DNA of 64,000 bases, from assembly GCA_003116975.1 (NCBI GenBank), contig BGKB01000075.1, positions 64,780 to 128,779 on the forward strand. The letters run 5' to 3'. The stretch's first letter is position 1. Every line of letters begins with the position of its first letter. Under the pieces are notes generated by a model. It saw only the letters and a list, made by a program, of their open reading frames with translations. It was not told the origin of the DNA and searched no databases. This document shows positions 39,685 to 48,057 of this stretch, in pieces. The position numbers and the translations under genes were made by a program. The DNA comes from Aurantiochytrium sp. KH105. Taxonomy: Eukaryota > Sar > Bigyra > Thraustochytrida > Thraustochytriidae.

Positions 39685-40090
39685 CTTTTTTTTTTCACTC
39701 CAAAGAATGTATTATCGTGCGCTCCATCTTTCTTTTCAAGCGTAAGCCCTTTTTTCCGCGTGTCGCCAGCCGCAGCTGCTTGTCCCTTGAATTCAGAGAA
39801 TAGCGACGCAGTATGAGTCCGCACGAAGCACGTTCCGCAATAGTGATATAGAACGGAATGTTGATTGATTTTCGAGTGTGGTCAAATATGCAAACGAGAT
39901 CATAGAAAGCAGGAAAGGACAAAGTAACACAACAGCGAACAACCAAGAAAAAAAAAATCGATTCGAATCGAAAAACGAAACGAAACAAAACGTAAAACGA
40001 AGTGCAACAGTCACGCGCAGGTCTGCTCCAGGAATGTTTCGCCTTGACCTATCCCCGAGCAATGTAAGGTCTATATGTGTTAAGTTTTAT
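39685..40090. other. Intergenic, convergent 3' ends, AT-rich
   Basis: About 400 bases between FAM50 and the minus-strand gene at 40091. Lower GC than the surroundings, with a poly-A run near 39947 and an exact 14-base palindrome TCGATTCGAATCGA at 39958-39971. No gene seen. Confidence 0.5.
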
Positions 40091-40681
40091 TCATTGAAGA
40101 TTCGCCGCAGCCATCGCATCAGCAAAAAGACTCTCCGGGCTCGCTGTTTTGGGAAATCGTTTCGTACACTTGGCGTCAAGCTTGGCGAACTCAGTCTCGC
40201 CAACGTTCCAGCCTACAGAGTGACTTGAGACGACCGGATTCAAGAATTTGTCACGCGGGTTGTGCGCAAGGCGTACATTTCGCTTCGTAGCATCTTTGAA
40301 TTCACTCATGGACCTGTACTCGACTGCCTTGTACGGCCGACCTTCATGAAAAGACGGGTGCATGGTAGCCTCGCGCGCCTTGCGGCAGGCTTCAAGGAAG
40401 ACATCCCGTGCCACATCCTGGGCGCCGTCCTCCATTCCAAGCGCGGTCAACTGCTCCCGAATCAAATCATCATCCCACTTTGGTACAAGCGGACCCTTGT
40501 ACAGCACCACCAGGTAGTCAGGGATCTTGCTCAGCTCCACGGTCGTGGCGTTCTTGCCCACTGTTCGATCGAGCGCTCGTTCAAGGTCATCCTCGGAAAA
40601 GAGCGCCAGGTCGAGTCCGTGCTCCGAGCTATCGCGAAAGTATGCCTGCTCCCCCAGGTACGTCAGTCCAAAGAAAGCCAT
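40091..40681 (-). CDS. Conserved-looking small protein, function unknown
   Basis: 196 residues starting MAFFGLTYLGEQAYF, a short N-terminal block of the kind seen in small flagellar or axonemal proteins, though I cannot assign a family. It is soluble and mixed alpha with no membrane segment. There are recognisable ordered stretches (EDDLERALDRTV, PKWDDDLIREQLTALGM, VGWNVGETEF) and little low complexity, so it is likely to be real and folded. The stop TGA is directly followed by ATAAAA on the coding strand, so the poly(A) signal overlaps the end of the frame. Head-to-head with the membrane-protein gene at 41145. Confidence 0.75.
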   Translation of the reverse strand: MAFFGLTYLGEQAYFRDSSEHGLDLALFSEDDLERALDRTVGKNATTVELSKIPDYLVVLYKGPLVPKWDDDLIREQLTALGMEDGAQDVARDVFLEACRKAREATMHPSFHEGRPYKAVEYRSMSEFKDATKRNVRLAHNPRDKFLNPVVSSHSVGWNVGETEFAKLDAKCTKRFPKTASPESLFADAMAAANLQ

Positions 40682-41144
40682 TGTTTACGTTTGCCCTACT
40701 CGCTCGCCCGCTCGCACGCACGCGCGTGCAAGTAGCAAGACCCTTCGTCGAAAAGAGTCTACTTTTGTTCTGGTCTTCGCGTGGAACCTGAGCAAGAAAA
40801 GCTATGGACTCGACTCTGAGGTCAAATTTGATCAAGCGTCCTGTCAGAAGCGTTCAACGACCGTGGGCGACGGGTTCTTTTGTCTTTTGCTCGCTTGATT
40901 ACCAAGTCGACTTTTTGCAAACTCGCAATCTGTTTTCGCCCCTTTTTGACTTTGACTCTCTTTGTTGGAGACACAAGCTCACATTCCAGGGTAAAAAGGT
41001 AGGCCATACCTCTTTTCTTGCGTCGCAACGGATCGTTTGATAGAACAAATTGGGAACGAAAACAGAACCACGCCCTAATCGCAGAAAATGAGAATGGGCT
41101 CCTTGTAAAGCTCTCCTGTCGCGTTGCGTGAAGCTCTTGCGTAG
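40682..41144. promoter_or_regulatory. Divergent promoter region
   Basis: 463 bases between the starts at 40681 and 41145. Contains an alternating CTCGCCCGCTCGCACGCACG stretch close to the minus-strand start. No gene is supported. Confidence 0.4.
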
Positions 41145-42500
41145 ATGGGGAGGAGGGCTGCCTCGTGGAAGCGCACGGTGGCGTCTGCGCTGGCGTCATG
41201 GCCCGGAATTGTCGCGGCCGTCGCGGCAAGTAATGGCGGACTCGTTGTCGGCGCCCGAAGACTCGCAGTTGCCTTGTTTGTGGCAATGTTGCGACTCCGC
41301 AAGACCGTCCTTTCACGCACGCAAGGCATCGTGCTCGGATCAGTGACCTCGTATGCGGGCAAACACTTTGCACAATACGTCGAGCTGCTCCGATGGCGTC
41401 GTCGCGTCTTTTACCATCGCGTGCACGTGGTCCTTTTGTCTTGGGATCCCGTCGCCGATGCCTCCTTTCGTATCGAAAAGCGGACGCTGCTCGAGGGATC
41501 GCTCGAAGACAGCATCCTCAACGGGAACCACGCTGCAGCAAAGCTTTGCTCAGGTGCTGCAGCGCGATGTTCTGCTGCGCGACCCTTTGTCACGCAACAT
41601 CTCCCATCTGAAGAAAGGTATCAGCTGCTCAATAATGCCCTCAATCTCATTTCGTCGCTCACACCCGCAGGCCATATTGCCGAAGACATTTACCCTGCGT
41701 CAACGGTTGGCTGCTGGTACGTGTTTGGGCTCACGGTGGACAAGTACGCGTCCCCGGATCGCCCGGAGACCCCCGACTCGAAAATCCGCCTCACGCTCGT
41801 CAAGGAGCAAGTCCTCCTCTGGATCTGCGATCCGTGCCATACTGCTGCTGTCGAGTTTGCCGACCAGGTGTTCCGGTCCGCGGCAAGCAAGCGCCATCTT
41901 AGCCGCTGGCGCTGCCTGCGAAGCATGGCTGATATGTATCGAAAGCAAGAAGAGTGGGCCCTAGACAAGCGGGGAGGCCGAGTTATGCACATTCTCCGCG
42001 TCCACCTTTCGGTGCCAATGTCCCTTAAAAGCACCCCTCAAACCCCGTCAGGTACGCAATCAAACTCAACGCCACGCCTCTCTACAACGCGTCGCAAATC
42101 TCTCCAGGCTGCCTTCCAAGCGCAAGCGAGCAGTCGTCAGGAGCATGCCGAGGACGCCTCGTCCGAGGCACTGGGCAAGAGGAAAAAGCTCTTACGCAAA
42201 AACTCGTCGTCCCCACTTTCGACGTCTCCACTTCCAAATCCCCGAACGCCAACGATGGCGGCGGAGGCGACGTCATCTTCCGGAATATCTTGCACTTCTC
42301 CAGCAATGTTTTCGCCTTGGGCGACCTCGGGGCCACATACTTCTTCGCGGTCCCTACAACGAGCATCGTCCGCACCGTCGTCGGATCCTTTTCTTGACGA
42401 TTCTGAAGGTGTCCTTTGTACCGACGATGATGCTCAGGATCGCTCTTCCCTGTCATCGCTTAATCTAGGAAACATTGGTAATTACATCCCTGACTTTTGA
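41145..42500 (+). CDS. Unknown protein with N-terminal hydrophobic segments
   Basis: 451 residues with no family I recognise. Residues 15-50 are hydrophobic and Ala-rich (WPGIVAAVAASNGGLVVGAR, then LAVALFVAML). A probable globular domain follows at about 55-290, with YQLLNNALNLISSLTPAGHI, TVGCWYVFGLTVDKYASPD and KIRLTLVKEQVLLWICDPCH. The segment WALDKRGGRVMHILRVHLSV ends it. The last 150 residues are Ser/Thr/Pro-rich and presumably disordered. The context TGCGTAGATGGGG is only fair, but coding composition begins here. Possibly a lineage-specific membrane-linked protein. Confidence 0.7.
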   Translation: MGRRAASWKRTVASALASWPGIVAAVAASNGGLVVGARRLAVALFVAMLRLRKTVLSRTQGIVLGSVTSYAGKHFAQYVELLRWRRRVFYHRVHVVLLSWDPVADASFRIEKRTLLEGSLEDSILNGNHAAAKLCSGAAARCSAARPFVTQHLPSEERYQLLNNALNLISSLTPAGHIAEDIYPASTVGCWYVFGLTVDKYASPDRPETPDSKIRLTLVKEQVLLWICDPCHTAAVEFADQVFRSAASKRHLSRWRCLRSMADMYRKQEEWALDKRGGRVMHILRVHLSVPMSLKSTPQTPSGTQSNSTPRLSTTRRKSLQAAFQAQASSRQEHAEDASSEALGKRKKLLRKNSSSPLSTSPLPNPRTPTMAAEATSSSGISCTSPAMFSPWATSGPHTSSRSLQRASSAPSSDPFLDDSEGVLCTDDDAQDRSSLSSLNLGNIGNYIPDF

Positions 42501-42883
42501 ACCTTTTTCTGGTGTCCGTCCTCTATTTCTATCCGAAGTGAGCATCTCTTCAGACCCTCTTTTTTTTCTTTTTTTTCTGCTCTTCCCTTCCCGTCTTCTC
42601 CCACCTCGCGCGCGCGCGATACACTACGTGCAGACTTTTTGATTCATCTCCAAACTCCCCATTTGCTCCTTCCACGCGGCGTGGCAACTTCGGCTACAGC
42701 GCACAATCGAGCGCTCTCAAAAAGGTGATTTTTTTTAATTTACGAGGGACATTCTTGGAGTGTCCCGCCCGTTACACATTCGAGGGCTCACTGCAAATCC
42801 GCCCCGGTGATTGAGACGGCAGTACTCACTGCGCGCCGTGCGCGCGGCGGACAGGTCGTGCGCGCAGGTCTCTCGCTGGCACA
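42501..42883. other. Intergenic, upstream of DGQHR gene
   Basis: Pyrimidine and poly-T rich at 42558-42600, then CGCGCGCGCG at 42608-42618 and a T-rich segment near 42728. No gene is visible. It ends in CACAATGATGTC, the start of the next gene. Confidence 0.45.
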
Positions 42884-44383
42884 ATGATGTCATGGTTCGC
42901 GCAGTCTGCAAGGAAGGCTACGCCCGCCAAGACGCGCTCGGCAGCTGCCGCGGAAAGGGAAAGGGCAAGACCTTCCTCAGCTGCAAAGCCTTTCGTGGTC
43001 GAAAACCAATTCGGAGAAGAAGATGAGCACGCCAGATTGGAGAAGGAGGTGGGTGACACCCACCGTGTTCACTTCAACCTAAAGGGAAATGAAGGCTTGC
43101 CGAAACAATACGAAAACGACGAGGAAAACGTGTGTCCTGAAAATGCCGAGGGATTGCCTTCGGTTCGTGGTGCAGAAAAGATAATTACCCGTTCTGCTGC
43201 TGCTGCTACAGCAAAAAAGGCCGTCTTGCACAATAGCACCAATGCCAACAACGTCATCCCAAAGACTCCGAGTTTGGACAAGGGCATCACGCCCCATCGT
43301 ACGCTTGCATTGGAGAAAATTCACGCGAATCGTGCACGTGGCGCCGCGCTCAAAGCCAAAGAAATGGCTACGATGCCTTCTCCGACAAGTGAGCCTTCGC
43401 CGTCTGCTTCTGTCTCGCCTGCAGCATCGCGTAGAAGCGAGTCATTTGCGTCCATAGATGAGTTTGATGCCGAAAGTGACACTGACCGGACGCTTATCTC
43501 CGAGACACGGCGAAGCGCGTCTGGAAGCGAAGTTCACTCTCCTTCGACTGCCAACAAGCACCCTTGGTTCGGGAAGCATCTCTATGACATGAAGAATGGC
43601 CAGCAAGAAGTGTACAAACGAGTATACGTGGCGTCGTCCCGCGAGCTGTTCAAGCACGTGAGAAGATGGTACGCGCAGAGACGTGTCGATGAGACGCGCG
43701 TGCAGCAGATCGTTGACGCCAAACGAAACGATCCATCCTTTCTTGGCACCATATCCATTTTCCAATTTGCTGAAGATGTCAGTCGCACGCCCGATGAAAT
43801 TCAAGCATGTGCCATCATTGATGGTCAGCATCGCTCGCATGCGATCGCAAAACTCCTAAAGGAGATGCCAGAAGATCAGGACATCGAGATCCTCATCGAG
43901 GTTTATAATGTGCGGAGTGAAATCGAAGTGAAGAATCTCTTTGTCGAGATCAACAAGGGCGAGAGCGTGCAGGATATTGACCTGCCCAAGCACCTGGAAT
44001 CGGCTTTTAAGAGAAACGTCGACGAGGTTTGTGAGCGTCTTCAGAAGGAATTTCCCGACATGTTCAAAGGCGAAAGATGCCGCGCGCCAAACCTTCATCG
44101 TGACAGACTTCGCAATGAACTCTTTCATTCAAACCGTTTGGAGGCCTCCGAACAGGGCGCGTCTGCTAATGCGCTCTATGATGCCATCATCACCTGCAAC
44201 AGCATATTGAGTAAACGCCCCAAGGAGAAGTGGCCCGAGTCCGTACATAGGAATCTCCCCAAAGCGAAAACGCATGGACTTTATCTCGGTCTACAAAGGG
44301 ACTGGATCGAAAAGGTACTTGAAGAGCAAGTGCTTACATTTCTCGAAGACGGCGTCGCGGACGAGTCTTTGCATACGCCATGA
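42884..44383 (+). CDS. DGQHR-domain (ParB/Srx-fold, DndB-like) protein
   Basis: 499 residues. The N-terminal ~215 are disordered (Ala/Ser/Glu-rich). The C-terminal ~280 form a domain with the signature IIDGQHRSHAI (Asp at about 314), preceded by RRVDETRVQQIVDAKRNDPS and followed by IEILIEVYNV and LFVEINKGESVQDIDLP. This order (R-x-V-D...I, DGQHR, then N-x-G) is that of the DGQHR group of the ParB/sulfiredoxin fold. The group includes bacterial DndB-type regulators of DNA phosphorothioation and proteins of phages and large DNA viruses. In this fold DGQHR sits in the nucleotide/substrate pocket. No Dnd partners lie nearby and the neighbours are ordinary host genes. Ancient horizontal acquisition is plausible but unproven. 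Two adjacent ATG-containing starts are possible, and the first is used here. Confidence 0.85.
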   Translation: MMSWFAQSARKATPAKTRSAAAAERERARPSSAAKPFVVENQFGEEDEHARLEKEVGDTHRVHFNLKGNEGLPKQYENDEENVCPENAEGLPSVRGAEKIITRSAAAATAKKAVLHNSTNANNVIPKTPSLDKGITPHRTLALEKIHANRARGAALKAKEMATMPSPTSEPSPSASVSPAASRRSESFASIDEFDAESDTDRTLISETRRSASGSEVHSPSTANKHPWFGKHLYDMKNGQQEVYKRVYVASSRELFKHVRRWYAQRRVDETRVQQIVDAKRNDPSFLGTISIFQFAEDVSRTPDEIQACAIIDGQHRSHAIAKLLKEMPEDQDIEILIEVYNVRSEIEVKNLFVEINKGESVQDIDLPKHLESAFKRNVDEVCERLQKEFPDMFKGERCRAPNLHRDRLRNELFHSNRLEASEQGASANALYDAIITCNSILSKRPKEKWPESVHRNLPKAKTHGLYLGLQRDWIEKVLEEQVLTFLEDGVADESLHTP

Positions 44384-44540
44384 GACCGTCCTCAGACGAC
44401 TTGCATGGTACAGGCGCTGCATCGCAGAGCCCCCCCTCCTTACGATTCAAAAACAGATCTTTAAAAAAAAAAGAGAAAATCTTCAAAATCATGTACGCAG
44501 ACGAGTTCATTGTCTACAAAGTTTGCGAGCACGTGCAATC

Positions 44541-44586
44541 GAAGGTAGGCAGGCATATATTTGGCGTGAGGTATCGACCTACCTTC
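44541..44586. terminator. Inverted repeat between convergent genes
   Basis: GAAGGTAGG (44541-44549) and CCTACCTTC (44578-44586) are exact reverse complements around a 28-base loop. They lie in the 242-base gap between the converging DGQHR and HEATR6 genes. A 3'-end hairpin role is inference only. Confidence 0.3.
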
Positions 44587-44625
44587 CTTTGGACCAAATA
44601 GGTGCAAAAGTTGCATTTCTTGCTC

Positions 44626-47600
44626 CTATTCTTTCCGGAGCATCTCTTGGCTACCGATGAGACTCGCAAGGTCCCCGCCCTGCTCAGGCCACTCGGAATC
44701 GGCAACACCTCGCAAGAGAGCCCGCAGAGCATCATCAAGCTTGGCAGCAAAACGAGCTTGAGAGACGTCGACCATGCCGCGTGCATTAACGAGCGAAAGA
44801 AGCGCGGGCCCGAGGGTCTCTCGCACGACGGCACGCAGATCGCTTCGTGCGTGCAAGGCACGAATTCCCTCATGCAATGCGGTCACTGCGGCAATGCGAA
44901 CTTTAAAGTTATCGTTCTGGGCAGCTTGATCCGCCAGCACCTCGACAAAGTCTCGTTGTCTCGTACTATCGGTTCCACGACTCAACACCAGACCTATGGA
45001 AGCGCACGCGCTCCATCGCACCTTTGCCGAAGCCTCGCCCTTGCCGTTTGCTCCTTCGAGCAGAGCATGTGCGACGCGTGCGCCAAGGTTACCTTGTTGG
45101 CTTCCATTACCGTCTTCATTGTCGGATAGCGAGGTTGCGAAGCCCGCGTAGAGCGCCCCCAAGGCTCGCAGACACGGAGCAGCCACCTTGTCGTGGTCTG
45201 GCACATGAGTGATACATGCCTCGGTGAGAGCGCAGCGAGTATCGGGAGCAATAAGCTGATCGAGGTGCGAGGCCCGATCTGGTTCATAGACAAAATTTGC
45301 AAGTGCAAGCGCCCCTCGCGCGCGTACCTGAAGATTTGATGCTTCGAGTGCGACAAGAAGAAGAGGCACAGCATCTCGCATGAAAACGGGTGTTCGAAAT
45401 TCAAGAACGAGAGCCATGGCGCCGAGTGCCGTTAGCGTAGCGCGCTGTGTCTCCTCTTTACCTCCGTACGCTGAGAGAATGCCGCCCACGCATTCGCGAC
45501 GCTGTGCGTCCGACACGAGTGCCCACCCCTCGGTGCGGATCTCTGAAACGCAAACTGCCGCGCAGCTGCGAACATCGTGATCTGGGTCCCGCAATGCGCG
45601 AGGCAAGTGCACCGAGAGAACCTCGTTCCATCCAGCTAGCGCCGAAGTGATTGGCGGCTCGCTCACCTTGTCTCGGCGCAAAATGCGCTCGACTAACCCT
45701 ACGGCCGCGCGTCGACTTGAAGGGAGACGGGAAGCAAAACACTGAAGCAGAACGCGGTGCGTCGCATCCCATAGCGTGCCACGACTTACTTCTCGAGCGT
45801 ACTGCTCGCACATAGCACCCACCAGGGGCATGGACCACTCATTTGCAGCGAGATCGACTTGCTCGAGCGCTGGAATCAGATGCGTGGTCGTGAATGCTGC
45901 AACACTCTCGAGCCGGGCCTTTGGCGCGCTGACAAGGGCCGCGCATGTTGCAGCAGCAGCTAATCTGACCTTTTCGGGCACTTTTGCGTCTGCAAGTCGA
46001 GCAGTGAGCGGGCCAGCACAGCCCTGCAGAAATGGAGTCAAGAAAAAGCCTTCGTTACCTCGGACCTCAAAGGGGACGGCACGAAGCACCGTCACTGCGC
46101 ACTGATGGGCCTGCTCGAGAGCTGTTGGATTGCTTTCCTGGCCACCAAGCACGCGGCCAAGCGCATAGAAGACTTCTTCGACAATGCGCGAAATTTTCAC
46201 GCTCATGGGCACAAAGGCACTCGCTTTGCCAGCAGGCCGAGGCTGCGAGAGCCAGACGCGCACGGGCGAGTTTGCAAATAGAGCAGAGACGACCCGGAAG
46301 GTAGCGCAGCGTACGCGAGGCTGCGCGTCGAAAAGCAGGACTGTAAGTAGATGTGGGGCCTTGAGGTTGAGAACGCTTCCGTTTCGCTGCGGTAAAAGGC
46401 GCTCCCACTGCGTCTGCATGAGTTTTCGATCAAACTTGCAAAGTGCATCAAGGAGATCAAGAGCGGCCAGACGAATCTTTTCCAGCTGCTTGAGAACTCT
46501 TGAGGAGCTTGATTTTCGCTCCAAATCCGAGTCTGACATTTCCGATTCCGACGCTGACGCCTCACCTTGTCGGAGGCGTTTCTCTGTCTTGCATACCTGC
46601 ATGGTTTCGCAAACGACCCGTGTGAGAGCGCCTGCAAACCAGTGGAGTTTGGTCTGCAAGGAGTCTGCGCCAAAAGCGAGAAGGCATCCGTGTACGACGC
46701 GTAATGCTGCCTGCAGCACTTTTAGTTTCTGCAATCGACTATCTCCTGTGTTCTCTATTGCTGAAGGAGGCTGCCCGACTGCTACTGTCGCGGGCGTATC
46801 CCAGGCCTCTTCGAGCAGCAACGAAATGGACCGCAAGGCCAGCTGAGCGACTTCTGGAGCTTGCGCATTCAAAAGAGCTTTTCGTTGCAATAAGTTCCCC
46901 AAACACCCAAAGGCAGCTCCAGAACAGGCGAGATCCGCATTGTCTGCACGGAGAACATGATCAATGAGCGTGCGTACAATCTCTTCCTCGAATGCTGAGC
47001 ATCTCGCACCGTCAGAAAAGAGAACATACGAGAGAGCCTGCAACGCATCCAGGCATTGGTCAGACGACACGAGACTGGCGCGCACCTCTCTCAACAAAGA
47101 GGGCACTACAACTGCGAGTGCGTCTACATTAAATTCGACGTGCTTTCGCTGCGAGAAGTAGCTTACAAGCCGCGCTGAAGCGCCACCACCGGTCTCTGTG
47201 TCTTCAAGGTCGACTACCCGTCGGACGAGCTCCCCGCAATCGCGTCGCGAGATCACCGAGCTTGGAAACGTGAGGCGTGCGTCAATGACCTCGCGAACGA
47301 GCGTCGCCGGTTCAATGTGTCGCTCTCGAGCAGCACGTACCCAGACGTTCCACTTGGCGCGCTCCCGCTGGAGCGCAGCGTTGCCGGAGCCTGCCCGAAG
47401 ACTCGACGAAAAGGAGAATTTGCGCGTTGTCAGCGGCGGACCTGACTGCGAAGGCGTTCCCATCGCTTGTCTCGCGCGCACGCGTCCCTGCGTGGGCGTT
47501 GTTGGCGGGAGCGGCGGGACTCGGTCTCCTGCCGCAGCAGGCAAAGACGAAGACGACGGCCTCCGCGACCTTGGAGCCGCCGGTGAGCCGCCACGGTCGC

Positions 47601-47736
47601 CATTTTGCGTTTCGAAGGCTCTCTCGCCGCGTCGGGGGGATGAGAATGCCTTGGCACCGCTGGCAGAGGCCTTGGCTGAGGCGGCACCCCGCCACGACCC
47701 GTCCACGCTGGCCGCCGCGCTTGCCTCGCTTGTCAT
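44626..47736 (-). CDS. HEATR6: HEAT repeat-containing protein 6-like
   Basis: 1036 residues of HEAT/ARM solenoid. Two stretches match HEATR6 closely. One is KVRWSACASIGLVLSRG followed by DNFKVRIAAVTAL near residue 915-955, where the human protein has KVRWNACYAMGNMF and NFKVRIRSAAAL. The other is the Ser/Asp-rich linker SESEMSDSDLE followed by KIRLAALDLLDAL. The latter begins the DUF4042 part. The first ~130 residues are Ala/Ser/Pro-rich and disordered. Cellular role is poorly known; in animals it is linked to amplified regions in breast cancer. The start ATG at 47734-47736 is the first in the frame. Single exon. The gene lies just downstream of the kinesin on the same strand, 321 bases from its stop. 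Confidence 0.85.
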   Translation of the reverse strand: MTSEASAAASVDGSWRGAASAKASASGAKAFSSPRRGERAFETQNGDRGGSPAAPRSRRPSSSSLPAAAGDRVPPLPPTTPTQGRVRARQAMGTPSQSGPPLTTRKFSFSSSLRAGSGNAALQRERAKWNVWVRAARERHIEPATLVREVIDARLTFPSSVISRRDCGELVRRVVDLEDTETGGGASARLVSYFSQRKHVEFNVDALAVVVPSLLREVRASLVSSDQCLDALQALSYVLFSDGARCSAFEEEIVRTLIDHVLRADNADLACSGAAFGCLGNLLQRKALLNAQAPEVAQLALRSISLLLEEAWDTPATVAVGQPPSAIENTGDSRLQKLKVLQAALRVVHGCLLAFGADSLQTKLHWFAGALTRVVCETMQVCKTEKRLRQGEASASESEMSDSDLERKSSSSRVLKQLEKIRLAALDLLDALCKFDRKLMQTQWERLLPQRNGSVLNLKAPHLLTVLLFDAQPRVRCATFRVVSALFANSPVRVWLSQPRPAGKASAFVPMSVKISRIVEEVFYALGRVLGGQESNPTALEQAHQCAVTVLRAVPFEVRGNEGFFLTPFLQGCAGPLTARLADAKVPEKVRLAAAATCAALVSAPKARLESVAAFTTTHLIPALEQVDLAANEWSMPLVGAMCEQYAREVSRGTLWDATHRVLLQCFASRLPSSRRAAVGLVERILRRDKVSEPPITSALAGWNEVLSVHLPRALRDPDHDVRSCAAVCVSEIRTEGWALVSDAQRRECVGGILSAYGGKEETQRATLTALGAMALVLEFRTPVFMRDAVPLLLVALEASNLQVRARGALALANFVYEPDRASHLDQLIAPDTRCALTEACITHVPDHDKVAAPCLRALGALYAGFATSLSDNEDGNGSQQGNLGARVAHALLEGANGKGEASAKVRWSACASIGLVLSRGTDSTRQRDFVEVLADQAAQNDNFKVRIAAVTALHEGIRALHARSDLRAVVRETLGPALLSLVNARGMVDVSQARFAAKLDDALRALLRGVADSEWPEQGGDLASLIGSQEMLRKE

Positions 47737-48057
47737 TGTGTCGGCAGTGCGTGCGAAGAGGTTCTGGATGGTAACAATGATAACCGTTTTGGCTTTTGGA
47801 CCTCAGCTCTCACCAGGTTGCCATGTATCCTTCAAGAACTTGACCTGGACAGCCGATGCGCGCGCACAGCACTTGCAAGTCCTCGACACGGCACAGAGCT
47901 CTTTGCGATGCAGTGCTGGACGCGAGCGCGAAGGAAAAGGGAAGAAGCCAGATATAAGTCAGTCATTGAATGACTACGTGGTACGATGTTTACTTCAGTT
48001 CGTTGGTTGAGTGGGTGATATACTATACTACTCCTACTCCTACTACTATCGTGTCAG
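47737..48057. promoter_or_regulatory. HEATR6 promoter region
   Basis: 321 bases between the HEATR6 start and the kinesin stop, both on the minus strand. At 48017-48050 is a TATACTATACTACTCC sequence leading into ACTACTCCTACT repeats. Its core resembles the elements at 20479 and 38317, all close to probable promoters. Confidence 0.4.
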
